Assembly (NCBI GenBank): GCA_017525225.1
Contig: JAFXTB010000110.1
Coordinates: 1-64,000 of the forward strand
DNA from: Kiritimatiellia bacterium
Lineage (GTDB): Bacteria > Verrucomicrobiota > Kiritimatiellia > RFP12 > UBA1067
Direction of reading: 5' to 3'
DNA length: 64,000 bases
Below are positions 43,737 through 53,127 of the stretch, piece by piece. The position numbers and the translations under genes were made by a program. Below the pieces are notes generated by a model that made no database searches, was not told the origin of the DNA, and saw only the letters and a list, made by a program, of their open reading frames with translations. Positions within the stretch are counted from its first letter, which is position 1. The number at the start of each line of letters is the position of its first letter.

Positions 43737-46483
43737 CTACGGACAACCTCACTGGAGACTTGCAACGAAACTTTCAAGGGGCCCAGATCCTTGCGCGATG
43801 CGGCAAGCCTGCCGTCGACAAGTACCCGAAGACCACCGTACGCCTTGTTCCATAGAATGTCGATGCGGCGGCCGCGGTAGCGCAGGCGCTCCAATTCGAA
43901 ATGCGTCCAGGACGCCGGACAGAGAGGATTGACCATGAAATCATCCTTCCCGCCCGGCACGAAGCCTGCCATGCCGGTTATCACGAGATCGCAGAAGGTC
44001 GAATGGTTGTAGTCCCTGCCGCGCTCCTTCGGGAACCTCGCGCGCATCTTCGGCGTGGCGAGTATGATCGAGCGCGCCAACCATTCGCCGGTATCGGGGT
44101 CGAGGTTCTCGTCGATCCAGGGTACGGACTCTATCCATGGCAGCGACCGGGACTGGAACGTCCGCATCGCATGCTGCTTCGCGTACTGGACGAGCAGACC
44201 GGCGAACACGTCGCGTCCAACGCCATGCTTCCCCCCGCCATGCAGATGGCGCTCGAGCGCGGTCAGGGCGATTGACGTGGCATACGGCCAGCTAGGCCCG
44301 TTCCACTGGCATTCGTGACCATCGCGCCGCAGCGCGAAGCCGGGCGAAGACGTCTCGGGGAAAGGCATGCCGAACCTCGCCTTGAAGCCATCCTTCGCGG
44401 AAAGCCGCTTCCAGGCGGATTCGAGTCCGTTGAGCGGCATGCCGAAGTACCACGGCGCGTAGCCGTGCAGCTCGCGGATTGGAGAAAGCGCGCCGTCGGG
44501 CCGCAGCGTCGTGAAGAAGCCGCGCTCAACGTTCCAGAGGCGCGTCTTCACTGCGGATTCGATCTTCGCGGCCTCGGCGCTCCATCTGGCGGATCTTGCC
44601 GTGTCACCCGCGAGACTCCACAGCCTAGCGAGCGACTTCGCCTCGCCGTACATCGCCGAATTCACGAGCGGACGCCGCCCGTTCCCGGAAAGCGACATCT
44701 CGGTGCCTTCGCGATCGTCGGTGATGGAGTAGAGCCCGTCGTCGCCGCGTCCGAAACGGAAACCCTTGTGCGTCCAGCCCTTCGCCCACGCCTCGAAATT
44801 CCTTTCCAGAAGTGGCAGGAGCCTGAGCGCCGCCGCCTCGTCGCCAGTGACGTCCAACCAGCCGCAGAGCGATGTCGCTGGCCACCAGCAGTAGGCGACA
44901 GGCCCGCTGACGCCGCCTTTCTCCAGCATCCACGAAAGATAGCCGTACGCCACCTCCCCGCCGCCGAGCCAGCGCCCTTCGCGCAGATGGTGGCCGCTCG
45001 CGCAGTTGATCGTGCCCTCGGGTCCCGCCCAGGGCACAGGCGGCAGGAATTCCGATACGATCCAGCTGCCGTCCTTCGCCTTCTTGACGTGCTTGCGGTA
45101 GGTCCACCAGCGGAAGCAGTACGCGCGCTCGACGTCGTGGTCCGGACAGCTGAACGACGGCGCGTTGGCGCGAAGGAACTCCTCAGCCGCGGAATTCGGC
45201 ACCGCGTTGACGTAGAGCTCCTCGTCGAGGCTGTTGAAACCTGGCACATACTGCGCCCATACGTCGCGTGCGCCGGCCATCCTGCATCGCGCCTCGCCCA
45301 GCATGGCGTCAGAGTCCCTCGTCCCCTCGAGCGCCATCGATTCATGTACGAAGATGCCGTCCAGCCCGAGGTCGCGCACGGTATCGGCGCATTGGCGCAG
45401 CTGGTCGTGGCACTGGCGCGCGGTGATCCACCCCGAAAAAACGAGAAGAGGCACGCGTCCCTTCGCATAGCTGACGTATTCGGGGATGAAGACGTCGGCG
45501 GGGAAGCTCCCGGGCGCGACGGACTTGACCCCCTTGGCGCGCCAGAGGCCGTTCATCTTCCAAAGGCACTCGTAGTCCCCGAGGACCAGCGAATCGGCCA
45601 GTCCCTCGTCTATCCAGCGCTTCCACTCCAGCTCGATCCTGTACTTCACATGCTCGCTGAAATGCGGCGAACTGAAGTCGAGCGAGCCGCCGAGCGCGGT
45701 ACCCACCATGAGCTTTATGCCGTGCGGACGGCACTCCGCCTTGAGCCTTGCGAGGAATTCGGTGAATTTCGCGCCTGGCAGCGTGCCGAAGGCCATGTCT
45801 GGCTCGGGGAAGGCGAGGTGGCGCGCATGGCACGAGGTGCAGAGGTATAGTCCGTCGGGCGCATACCTGTAAAGTTCGGCGATCGCATCCAGCTTCTGGC
45901 GCACGGCCTTTTCGTTGGAGTAGTCCCTGAGGCCGGGATATTTCGCGCCGTCTTTCGCCGTCACGAGGACATCCGTATTGGCGAGCAGGAACTTCCCGAA
46001 CATCTCGTCGAAGAGATCCACGAAGAAGTAGATTTCAAGCCCCTCCTCGCGGCACGCCTTCACTGCCTCCGCGAGAGGGTCCATGTTCTCGAGCATCTTG
46101 CGGAAGGTTGGGATCTTGTGCGCAGTTATCTTCCTGTCCTTGCAGCGTTCCCACAGGCAGTCGGGAAGCTTCGGCGGGTAGTCGTCGATGGTGGAGAGTT
46201 CGCGCGTGGGATATCCCGCGATACCGAGGTGCTGCACGCGCCATACGAGCCCGCGCACCCCGGCCTTCCTGTACTTCACGACGAGCGCACGAAGGTTCTC
46301 CTTCGTCATGCCCGTCTTGTAGATGGTCGTCTCGTCCATCGGATCCACGGTGACATACAGCGCCTTAGCGCCGTTCCCCGGCGCAGGCGCGCCGGCGCAG
46401 GGCAGAACCGCCGCCGCAAGGACACAGATCGCCGCAGATGCGAGCAATTTGCATTTGAACATTTTCATTGAGGCAATAGGCAT
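43733..46483 (-). CDS. Two-domain glycosidase: TIM barrel plus MGH1-like domain
   Basis: 916 residues if ATG 46483 is used; ATG 46468 (MKMFKCKLL) is equally possible as neither has a good ribosome site. Signal peptide LLASAAICVLAAAVLPCAGA. Residues about 45-420 look like a GHL-type TIM barrel (AGVRGLVWRVQHLGIAGYP, GLEIYFFVDLFDEMFG, PDGLYLCTSCHARH). Residues about 480-900 are an (alpha/alpha)6 domain of the mannosylglycerate-hydrolase/GH63 type (FRWWTYRKHVKKAKDGSW, INCASGHHLREGRW, HECQWNGPSWPYATSIAL, GRDYNHSTFCDLVITG). The two modules may act in sequence on one glycan. Confidence 0.8.
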   Translation of the reverse strand: MPIASMKMFKCKLLASAAICVLAAAVLPCAGAPAPGNGAKALYVTVDPMDETTIYKTGMTKENLRALVVKYRKAGVRGLVWRVQHLGIAGYPTRELSTIDDYPPKLPDCLWERCKDRKITAHKIPTFRKMLENMDPLAEAVKACREEGLEIYFFVDLFDEMFGKFLLANTDVLVTAKDGAKYPGLRDYSNEKAVRQKLDAIAELYRYAPDGLYLCTSCHARHLAFPEPDMAFGTLPGAKFTEFLARLKAECRPHGIKLMVGTALGGSLDFSSPHFSEHVKYRIELEWKRWIDEGLADSLVLGDYECLWKMNGLWRAKGVKSVAPGSFPADVFIPEYVSYAKGRVPLLVFSGWITARQCHDQLRQCADTVRDLGLDGIFVHESMALEGTRDSDAMLGEARCRMAGARDVWAQYVPGFNSLDEELYVNAVPNSAAEEFLRANAPSFSCPDHDVERAYCFRWWTYRKHVKKAKDGSWIVSEFLPPVPWAGPEGTINCASGHHLREGRWLGGGEVAYGYLSWMLEKGGVSGPVAYCWWPATSLCGWLDVTGDEAAALRLLPLLERNFEAWAKGWTHKGFRFGRGDDGLYSITDDREGTEMSLSGNGRRPLVNSAMYGEAKSLARLWSLAGDTARSARWSAEAAKIESAVKTRLWNVERGFFTTLRPDGALSPIRELHGYAPWYFGMPLNGLESAWKRLSAKDGFKARFGMPFPETSSPGFALRRDGHECQWNGPSWPYATSIALTALERHLHGGGKHGVGRDVFAGLLVQYAKQHAMRTFQSRSLPWIESVPWIDENLDPDTGEWLARSIILATPKMRARFPKERGRDYNHSTFCDLVITGMAGFVPGGKDDFMVNPLCPASWTHFELERLRYRGRRIDILWNKAYGGLRVLVDGRLAASRKDLGPLKVSLQVSSEVVRR

Positions 46484-46527
46484 GTTGTAAAACCGGATCT
46501 CTTGCGAAAAAACGCGATAGGGCGATC

Positions 46528-48309
46528 TCAGAGACCTTCGCCGGAGAAAAGGAGCGTGCCGACGTCCCATCCTGGCATCGCGGGAAGCGTTACAAGGATC
46601 TCGTCCCCCTTCCCCGGAACAGATTGGATTTCCGTCGGGCGGTCCGTAGGATGCAGCCACACGAGCTTTCCTGCTGCCGGACGCCTGATCCGCACGCGCA
46701 CTCCGGCCTCCCTTCCAACGGAGCCGTTTATGAAAGTGACGGCGAGCGTCCTTCCATCCGACGCGATCCTCGGAAATGCCGCAACGCGGCATGTCTTGTC
46801 TATTCTGACGCACATGCGGTCCGGAGCTGCGGCGTCGAGGGCATTGAGAAGCTCCTTCCTGTGCTGCGTACATGGCTCAAGCCCCAGGTTGCGGTCCTTG
46901 ACAGCACGGCGGTACTTCTCGTTCGCGCGGTCTGCGGCGGTCATCTCCGCCTCGGTGCCGCGCCCAATGATGTATGCGTCCGGCGCGGCCTCGGCGACGG
47001 TAAGCGGCACGCCGATCCAGACGAGTTCGCAGACGAGCTTGTGGCCGAGGTTGTGCTCCTTCATGGCCTCCGCGTTCTCCCCGCGGTATATCGCAACGCC
47101 GCCCAGCTTCGTCCGGCGGCTTATTTCGGCAAGCTTCTCCATGTACGGTCGCCATTCGCTGACGTATTGCGCGAACTCGTCGTAGTACTCCAGCGGCTCG
47201 GGCGTGTTGTGATCGTAGAAGTAGAGCGTCAGGGCGTCGCAGCCGGAGGCCAGCGCGCCGACGCACTCCTTGAGGATCGCCTCCGCCGACTTTCTCAGCA
47301 CGAGTCTCGGATATGTCTCCATCTCGTACGCGAAGCTCTCCACCGGGATGCCGCTACGCCTGAGCCGTTCACATTCGAACGCGACGGCATACCACTTGCC
47401 GCACCAGTAGCGCGGGGTCCAGTCGGTATAGCAGCCGGAGCCCGGCCGGATGCCCACCGTCCAGCCGTTCGTGCCCGAGAAGGATTTCAATATCTCGCCG
47501 TATCCGCTTCCGGCGCAAAGTTCGAGCGAAAGGCAGGTCTGGATGCCGAGCCGGCAATCCGGACGCGAGGCATCCGCCCCCCTGCGCACCGCGGCGGAGT
47601 AGATGGCGAGCGAACGCTCGCAGAACCTGAACCAGTCCCGACGGATCGTATCGGGTCCATCGCCCTCCTTCAACCGGGAGACGAGTTCCTTGCGACCCAC
47701 AGAATGTCCGAACTCGGCGTTGAACGCCTTTAGGCAGCGTTCGCAGAAGCAACCGTCCGGACGCCACTCGGCCATCCGCATGTCGTCGTCAAGCCAGAAC
47801 GATTCGACACCTGCGGCGTCGATGACCGCCTTCGTGTAGTACTCCTGCCATTCCCACGCGGCCGGCGAGCGCGGGCAGAGGAAAGGGATGCGCTCGCCAT
47901 CGAGCCCGATCTCCCAGGCGTCGTCCGGGAACGGCCAGCCTTCCTTCGCGGGATCGGTGAACTTGCCGCCACGATGCCCTATCGCCACACCCTGCTGGTA
48001 TCCGACCTTTATGCCGTGCGCGCGGAGGATGTCGGCAAGCCTTGCAAGCTTCGGCAGCTCGCGCTCGTTGTACGCCCTCGATTTCCAGGATGGGAAGTTC
48101 AGCCAGATTTCATCGCACGAGCCGGGATGGCGTCCGTTTATCGCAACGAGCTTCTCGAGGACTTCCGGATGGTTCAGGAGTCCGCCGGTCTGCCGGATGG
48201 TGATGAACGGCCACGACCTCTCCGCGCCACCGGCAAGCAGGCACACGGAAATGGCGCCCGCAAGCGCAAAGGCATTCGCCGCCGTCGTTGTCTTGCATCT
48301 GAAGTTCAT
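46528..48309 (-). CDS. Secreted TIM-barrel glycosidase-like protein
   Basis: 593 residues; signal peptide ANAFALAGAISVCLLAGGA. The central region (IWLNFPSWKSRAYNERELPK, FWLDDDMRMAEW, then CFCERCLKAFNAEFG) fits the uncharacterised GH-like TIM barrels common in Verrucomicrobiota and Lentisphaerota, with a DDD acidic strand end and a paired-Cys loop. The C terminus is a beta domain (RTLAVTFINGSVGREAGVRV). No CAZy family can be named with confidence. It lies between the beta-strand repeat protein and the MGH1-like gene. Confidence 0.65.
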   Translation of the reverse strand: MNFRCKTTTAANAFALAGAISVCLLAGGAERSWPFITIRQTGGLLNHPEVLEKLVAINGRHPGSCDEIWLNFPSWKSRAYNERELPKLARLADILRAHGIKVGYQQGVAIGHRGGKFTDPAKEGWPFPDDAWEIGLDGERIPFLCPRSPAAWEWQEYYTKAVIDAAGVESFWLDDDMRMAEWRPDGCFCERCLKAFNAEFGHSVGRKELVSRLKEGDGPDTIRRDWFRFCERSLAIYSAAVRRGADASRPDCRLGIQTCLSLELCAGSGYGEILKSFSGTNGWTVGIRPGSGCYTDWTPRYWCGKWYAVAFECERLRRSGIPVESFAYEMETYPRLVLRKSAEAILKECVGALASGCDALTLYFYDHNTPEPLEYYDEFAQYVSEWRPYMEKLAEISRRTKLGGVAIYRGENAEAMKEHNLGHKLVCELVWIGVPLTVAEAAPDAYIIGRGTEAEMTAADRANEKYRRAVKDRNLGLEPCTQHRKELLNALDAAAPDRMCVRIDKTCRVAAFPRIASDGRTLAVTFINGSVGREAGVRVRIRRPAAGKLVWLHPTDRPTEIQSVPGKGDEILVTLPAMPGWDVGTLLFSGEGL

Positions 48310-48363
48310 CGCATACGCCTTTTGATGCGGATGCCGACGGCGTACCGCCGCCTGCCGCCCGCG

Positions 48364-50538
48364 CTACCTGAAATTGACACAGAAGCCCAGCGTCCCGACG
48401 CGGATCGTGCCATCGCCTTCGATGACGTCCGGCAGACGTACCCTGCCGTAGATCCCCGCGCGCATCGCAGTGCCCCCCACCGTGAAGGCGCTGACCGCCG
48501 CACGGTTGGCGACCACGTTCATCTTCCCGCCCGATGCCACGGAAAGAGAAGCCTTCCCCGGCAGCGTCGCGCCGTTCATGAGCTTCAGCATGGCATTTGC
48601 GCCGACCGTCACGGACTGTCCACCGAAGACGCTCGTCTGCGAGAGTGTATTGGTGCCGCCGTTGAAGGTGAGCGTAGCCTCCGATGCGGCGGCGGTCGTC
48701 GCAAACGCCGCTATCGAAAGAGGATTGTAGCCTTCCTTGATGATCGAGCAGTCGAGCGGGGAATTCGCTTCGAAGACGAAACCGCTTTGCGCGGAACCGT
48801 TCGCGCTGGAAAGCGTGACCGTACAACCCGGGGCGGAAAACCCGTTTTTGAACCGCATCTGTCCCCAGCCGCAGGAAAGCTTGCAATCGACCTCGGATGA
48901 AAACGCGCCCGCGAAAGTCGTGACGTCTCCAACGGTGATGGTCTTTGTCATGGGAATTGTCCCCTTGACCTCAACCCGATTCGAGATCGTGGTGTTGTAC
49001 CTGCGTTCATCGAAGTATGGCAGAGTCGCCAAGTTCGCGAAGATGCGGATCGTGCCGGTTCCGATGCCGCCGACCGTCGACGTAGAAGGCGGATCATCCT
49101 GGAACAAACCGTTGTAGATGTCGATGTCGCCGGAGAAATCCGGCCAAAGGCCCTTCTTGACGAACTGTCCGACCGTATCGCCCGCTACGACAAGCTTCCC
49201 GGCGCCAGTCAATTCACCGTCAAGATTGACGGTAAAATTCTCGACATCGAAGAGGATGCCGCTTTTCCCCGCGACGGCGTCTTCCGTCGCAATAGCCGAC
49301 GCCGCCGTAACGGTGACATTGTTCGTAAACCGCGCCACATCTCCAGGCTGCGGCACCCTGGGGCTCCATTTCGTGGAATCGGTCCACGATCCCGAAGCAC
49401 CGCCCTTCCATACGCAGCAGGCAATATCGCGTTTCTCGCCGCCAAGCACCACCACCGATCCGTACTGCACAAACGCATCCGGGCAGTTCGAGGCGGAATA
49501 GATGCCGGCAGCCTTCGACACTCCATCCACCGAGAAGGAACGCGTCAAAAGCCGATGTCCCTCGGCCATGTTCAGCTTCGCCCCGTCGGAAAGCGCCAGC
49601 GAATCGCATCTCGCGCCACTGACCCTGAGGACAGACGACGTGCCCTTCACCACCACGTCGCCACCCCAGAAGCCCGTGATCTGGTTCAACTTTACGGCAT
49701 ATTTGGACGAATCGATATTCGTGTCGATGGTCAGCGTGTGGCTGGAATTCGTCGAAAATCCGGCCAGTGTGATTCGTCCGTAGTTTACCTTTTTTATCGA
49801 TGCATTCACCTCGCCCTCAAAACGGATCGTGTGGTAATCGCCGCCCAACCCATAACTCTTGACATCGCATGTGACCGTCCTACCAGGTGCCACCACGTCG
49901 CCCTTGATCGTCAGATTCCCATACCCGGCCGTCAGAGTGAAATCGACCTCCGACGAGATTGATTGCATCACGCTGGGATTCCCGCAGTATATCGCCATGA
50001 CGGACTCCCCTTCCGCCAGTTCGCCGACGATGCTGACAGGTTCGTCGATATACGTCGGATTCCTCGGGAGATACAGCAACGCATATCCTTTCGTGGACGG
50101 CTTTCCCGTGGCCACAAGTTCGAACGAACCACTACCAAAATGGTTGTGCGAACTCACCACATCAACCTGGAACGTTCCGTTTTCGACGCGTATCTTGCCG
50201 GAGAATCCCGTCCATTTCCCACCTTGGATGGCCAGGACATTCGCTCCCCTCTTGACCAATGTGCCCGATCCGGAGAACACCACTGAATTGGTTACATAGG
50301 CAGAAGTTTCGATCGTGAGCCCCGCTGAACCCAAATCGAAACTCCCCGTCAGGTTGACCGAGGCTGTGGATATCGTCACAATGTCGCCGGGCGCGGGCGC
50401 GCCGTTGTCCCAGTTGTCTGCGGTTGAGAAATCCGTGCTTCCGCCTCCTCCGGTCCATGCCGTGGTCTTTGCGGACGCCGATACGCAGACGACCGCCAAC
50501 AGCATCGCCGCCGGCAGCACGAGACTTCTCTTCACCAT
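48364..50538 (-). CDS. Secreted autotransporter-type beta-strand repeat protein
   Basis: 724 residues; signal peptide KRSLVLPAAMLLAVVCVSASA. Two modules each begin with a Trp/Asn motif (AWTGGGGSTDFSTADNWDNG at the start, VWKGGASGSWTDSTKWSP near residue 385) followed by beta-helix repeats (FSGKIRVENGTF, LTGAGKLVVAGDTVG, FSGDIDIYNGLF). It ends AGIYGRVRLPDVIEGDGTI, like the 6975-11207 protein. No translocator barrel. It shares an operon with hydrolases, so it may bind the glycan or hold enzymes at the surface (inference). Confidence 0.82.
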   Translation of the reverse strand: MVKRSLVLPAAMLLAVVCVSASAKTTAWTGGGGSTDFSTADNWDNGAPAPGDIVTISTASVNLTGSFDLGSAGLTIETSAYVTNSVVFSGSGTLVKRGANVLAIQGGKWTGFSGKIRVENGTFQVDVVSSHNHFGSGSFELVATGKPSTKGYALLYLPRNPTYIDEPVSIVGELAEGESVMAIYCGNPSVMQSISSEVDFTLTAGYGNLTIKGDVVAPGRTVTCDVKSYGLGGDYHTIRFEGEVNASIKKVNYGRITLAGFSTNSSHTLTIDTNIDSSKYAVKLNQITGFWGGDVVVKGTSSVLRVSGARCDSLALSDGAKLNMAEGHRLLTRSFSVDGVSKAAGIYSASNCPDAFVQYGSVVVLGGEKRDIACCVWKGGASGSWTDSTKWSPRVPQPGDVARFTNNVTVTAASAIATEDAVAGKSGILFDVENFTVNLDGELTGAGKLVVAGDTVGQFVKKGLWPDFSGDIDIYNGLFQDDPPSTSTVGGIGTGTIRIFANLATLPYFDERRYNTTISNRVEVKGTIPMTKTITVGDVTTFAGAFSSEVDCKLSCGWGQMRFKNGFSAPGCTVTLSSANGSAQSGFVFEANSPLDCSIIKEGYNPLSIAAFATTAAASEATLTFNGGTNTLSQTSVFGGQSVTVGANAMLKLMNGATLPGKASLSVASGGKMNVVANRAAVSAFTVGGTAMRAGIYGRVRLPDVIEGDGTIRVGTLGFCVNFR
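48949..48969. repeat. GGGAATTGTCCCC-type palindromic motif in coding sequence
   Basis: CATGGGAATTGTCCCCTTG is read in frame as KGTIPMT. It is the same short motif class as in the rhamnosidase gene (KGTVPKT, GSVPMT). Confidence 0.5.
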
Positions 50539-50621
50539 ACCATCACTCCAATACTGAAATTTCTAGCCTTCTGTGACAAGTCCGAAGACTAGGCAACAAC
50601 ACCATGTCGCTGCGATTGGAT

Positions 50622-50627
50622 ATTATA
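50622..50627 (-). promoter_or_regulatory. -10 promoter for the 50.5-41.3 kb glycan operon
   Basis: Sense GGGTATAAT; about 84 bases before ATG 50538. The genes downstream to 41292 have gaps of 54, 44 and -4 bases, so one transcript is plausible. Confidence 0.5.
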
Positions 50628-50690
50628 CCCTCCCACCTGCCGTTGTTGCAAGTGTAAATCTCAGGGTGTATAGACGCGGGGAACATCGAG

Positions 50691-52949
50691 TCAACGATCG
50701 ACGATGCGCATGAGCCAGGTGGCGGAGCCGTCCGTCTCCAGCGCGGCTCCGCCGCGTCCGAGCAGGCGGCCGGTGGCTAGATCCTCGATGGATCTGCCCT
50801 TCTCGGCGGCGGGCAGCTCGACAGGCCAGGCCCCGGCCCGTCCCACATGCACCATGAGATAGTCGCCATGACGCCTCACGTACGCCCCCGCGCGCGTGTA
50901 GCAGTGTTCGCCCATGATCGACATGATTGCGGCGAACGCTTCCGCGGAATTGGGCACTTTCGGGAAGAAATACGCCGTAGCTCCGTCGGCGAGACTCTTC
51001 TTCCAACCGCCGCCGTATGCGTTCACACGCACGGCATCGAGGTCGACGCATTCCACGTGCGGCGCCGCGCCCGCGCCGCGAAGATCCATGCCCACCAGAT
51101 CGCGCATCGCATCGTCCGAAAAGCCATCCTCGCACACCGATCCCGGCGCAGTGAACCATAGCGTCGAAACGCCGTGCGCCCTTGAAAGGCGCTTTACGGC
51201 ATCGCGCTCGGCTGCGGAGAAGGAGAAGCCGTCAAGGAACACGATGCGGCTGTAGCTCTTCTTCGACGCGAGCAGGTCGTCGAGCGAAAGGACGTCGAAC
51301 ACGGCGCCAGAGCGGCGCATGTTGAGCGGCGCCCTCACGAAGATGTTCGCCCATGTGCCACGGGCGGGATTGTTGAGCTCCATGTCCATGTAGAACCTGT
51401 CGCGCGGATTGGAGACGAGCGCCATGTCGGCTCCGGAATCCTCCGGGAGAGATGTCACCTTCGATATCGTGTCGAACGCCTCGCGCTGCACCGCAAGGGT
51501 ATTGGGATCGTCGAAGGAGTGCGGACGCTCCCCGCGCCGGCCGTTCGGATCGCACACCTGGTATCCGCCCCTGTCGAAGAGCGTGTTGGCGATGTTGCGC
51601 AGAAGCACCGAACGGTCGTCGCGCGCCGATAGCGTGCACCATCCAGGCCTCGTGTAGTTCGTGATGTAGTGCAGCCGGCTGTCGTCCTCGATCACGTGTA
51701 TCTTGCCGTGGCGATGGTGGGAGGCGGGAATGGACTTGCTGCCGTAGTCTCCGCCGGGCAGACGCACCTGCCGGTCGTAGTCTGGCGGATTGCTGAAGAA
51801 ATCGATGTAGGGTGAGGCGAGTACCTTCTCGAGGATGAAGTTGGAACTCTCCGGCGGCCAGGGATTGAAGACATAGCCGTAGTACACCCCCACAAGCCGC
51901 CCCGGCAGAACCTTCTTCGTGCGCTTCGCGAGCGTCAGCAGTAGATCCGTCATCACTTCGGAGCTGCACATGAAATAGTCGATCGAACGGCGGTTCAAGG
52001 CGGGATCGTAGAGGAGCTTGCGCGTATTGCGCACCTCGGGCGGCGGGACGGACGCCGTCTCGAGCGTGACCGCCCCGTCGCGCCACGCCTTGCGCAGCGC
52101 CTCGTCGGTACCGTACTTCCCCTTGAGATAGCGGCGGAACGCCCGGTTCATGGCCACGCCCATGTCGGGGTAGGAGAGTGGACAGTACGTGAACCATTCG
52201 GTGGCACCGCCATAGTTGAGGCGAACGCCCACTACATGGTCGCCCCAGGACGCCTTCTTCACGTGCTCCGCCATCGCATCGATCGTGCGGAGCATCGCGT
52301 CGCGGAACTTCTCCGACGCCGCCGACGGCCTCACGGGCGCGCCCGCCCATTCGTCCTTGCTGGTCGGATCGATCGCCGCGCCGCCATAGACCACGGCTTC
52401 GTCGGGATTTGCCATCGCCCACTTCTCGAAGCGGAAGCGGATGTTGACGATCAGCTGCGCGTCGGGGACGATCTCGATCGAACGATTCGCCTTGCGGTCG
52501 AGGATGGAGAAGTCGAAGGTGCCGTCTTCGCGCATGTAGTCCTTGTCCTCGAGTCCCATCTGGAGGATGCGCGGACCCACAATCTTCGTAGCGTGTTCCA
52601 CATACTCGTCCACAGTACGCTCCGCGCAGCCGCCGGTGGAAGAGCATCCGCAGACGTCAATGAACGGATACCTGGCGACTCCATCGACGATGAACCTCGG
52701 AAGGCCGTCCACATACCCGACCTTCGCCTGCGGCGACGATCCCGCCGAGCGCACCGACGCTTCTGCCCCTTCCAGCACGCGCTTGACTTCCGCCGGCAAT
52801 CCGGCAGATGCGGAGACCGTCCTCTCCAGCGCATTGGTCTGCATCATCCAGGCGGCCTTGTCGTCTGCCGCCTGCGCAGTTATCCACGCGGCGGTTGCGA
52901 TCAGCGTCGCCGCCACATGCAAAGCCATGTTGCCATTGCGAGAATTCAT
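50691..52949 (-). CDS. Secreted GH42-like glycosidase
   Basis: 752 residues; hydrophobic signal region ALHVAATLIATAAWITAQA. A TIM-barrel-like part (residues about 90-460) has NYGGATEWFTYCPLSYPDM (possible acid/base Glu near 251), AWRDGAVTLETASVPPPEV, VGVYYGYVFNPWPPESSN and HVIEDDSRLHYITN (possible nucleophile Glu near 418), as in beta-galactosidase GH42 relatives. A Rossmann-like trimerisation-type domain follows (VFDVLSLDDLLASKKSYSRI), then a beta domain. Substrate unknown. Confidence 0.75.
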   Translation of the reverse strand: MNSRNGNMALHVAATLIATAAWITAQAADDKAAWMMQTNALERTVSASAGLPAEVKRVLEGAEASVRSAGSSPQAKVGYVDGLPRFIVDGVARYPFIDVCGCSSTGGCAERTVDEYVEHATKIVGPRILQMGLEDKDYMREDGTFDFSILDRKANRSIEIVPDAQLIVNIRFRFEKWAMANPDEAVVYGGAAIDPTSKDEWAGAPVRPSAASEKFRDAMLRTIDAMAEHVKKASWGDHVVGVRLNYGGATEWFTYCPLSYPDMGVAMNRAFRRYLKGKYGTDEALRKAWRDGAVTLETASVPPPEVRNTRKLLYDPALNRRSIDYFMCSSEVMTDLLLTLAKRTKKVLPGRLVGVYYGYVFNPWPPESSNFILEKVLASPYIDFFSNPPDYDRQVRLPGGDYGSKSIPASHHRHGKIHVIEDDSRLHYITNYTRPGWCTLSARDDRSVLLRNIANTLFDRGGYQVCDPNGRRGERPHSFDDPNTLAVQREAFDTISKVTSLPEDSGADMALVSNPRDRFYMDMELNNPARGTWANIFVRAPLNMRRSGAVFDVLSLDDLLASKKSYSRIVFLDGFSFSAAERDAVKRLSRAHGVSTLWFTAPGSVCEDGFSDDAMRDLVGMDLRGAGAAPHVECVDLDAVRVNAYGGGWKKSLADGATAYFFPKVPNSAEAFAAIMSIMGEHCYTRAGAYVRRHGDYLMVHVGRAGAWPVELPAAEKGRSIEDLATGRLLGRGGAALETDGSATWLMRIVDR

Positions 52950-52994
52950 TGTCCGATATCTCCTTTGTACCCCTTTATCCAGGGAGACGGGAGT

Positions 52995-53022
52995 ATTGTA
53001 CCATAAATCGGCTATACATCAA
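52995..53022 (-). promoter_or_regulatory. Promoter for the GH42-like gene
   Basis: Sense TTGATG, 16 bases, TACAAT preceded by TGG (extended -10), about 46 bases before ATG 52949. It is divergent from the nifS promoter. Confidence 0.55.
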
Positions 53023-53103
53023 ATCACACTCTTGACATGATTTGGGGTTCCGCGGGAAGCAATGATGTGACGGCGAAAGGTTGATGCGCCAGACGGTCGA
53101 ATA

Positions 53104-53112
53104 TGGTATAAT
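53104..53112 (+). promoter_or_regulatory. Extended -10 promoter for nifS
   Basis: TGGTATAAT, 15 bases before ATG 53128, with AAAGGG at 53120-53125 between them; the leader would be only about 9 bases for that start. Confidence 0.65.
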
Positions 53113-53127
53113 CTCGCGCAAAGGGAA

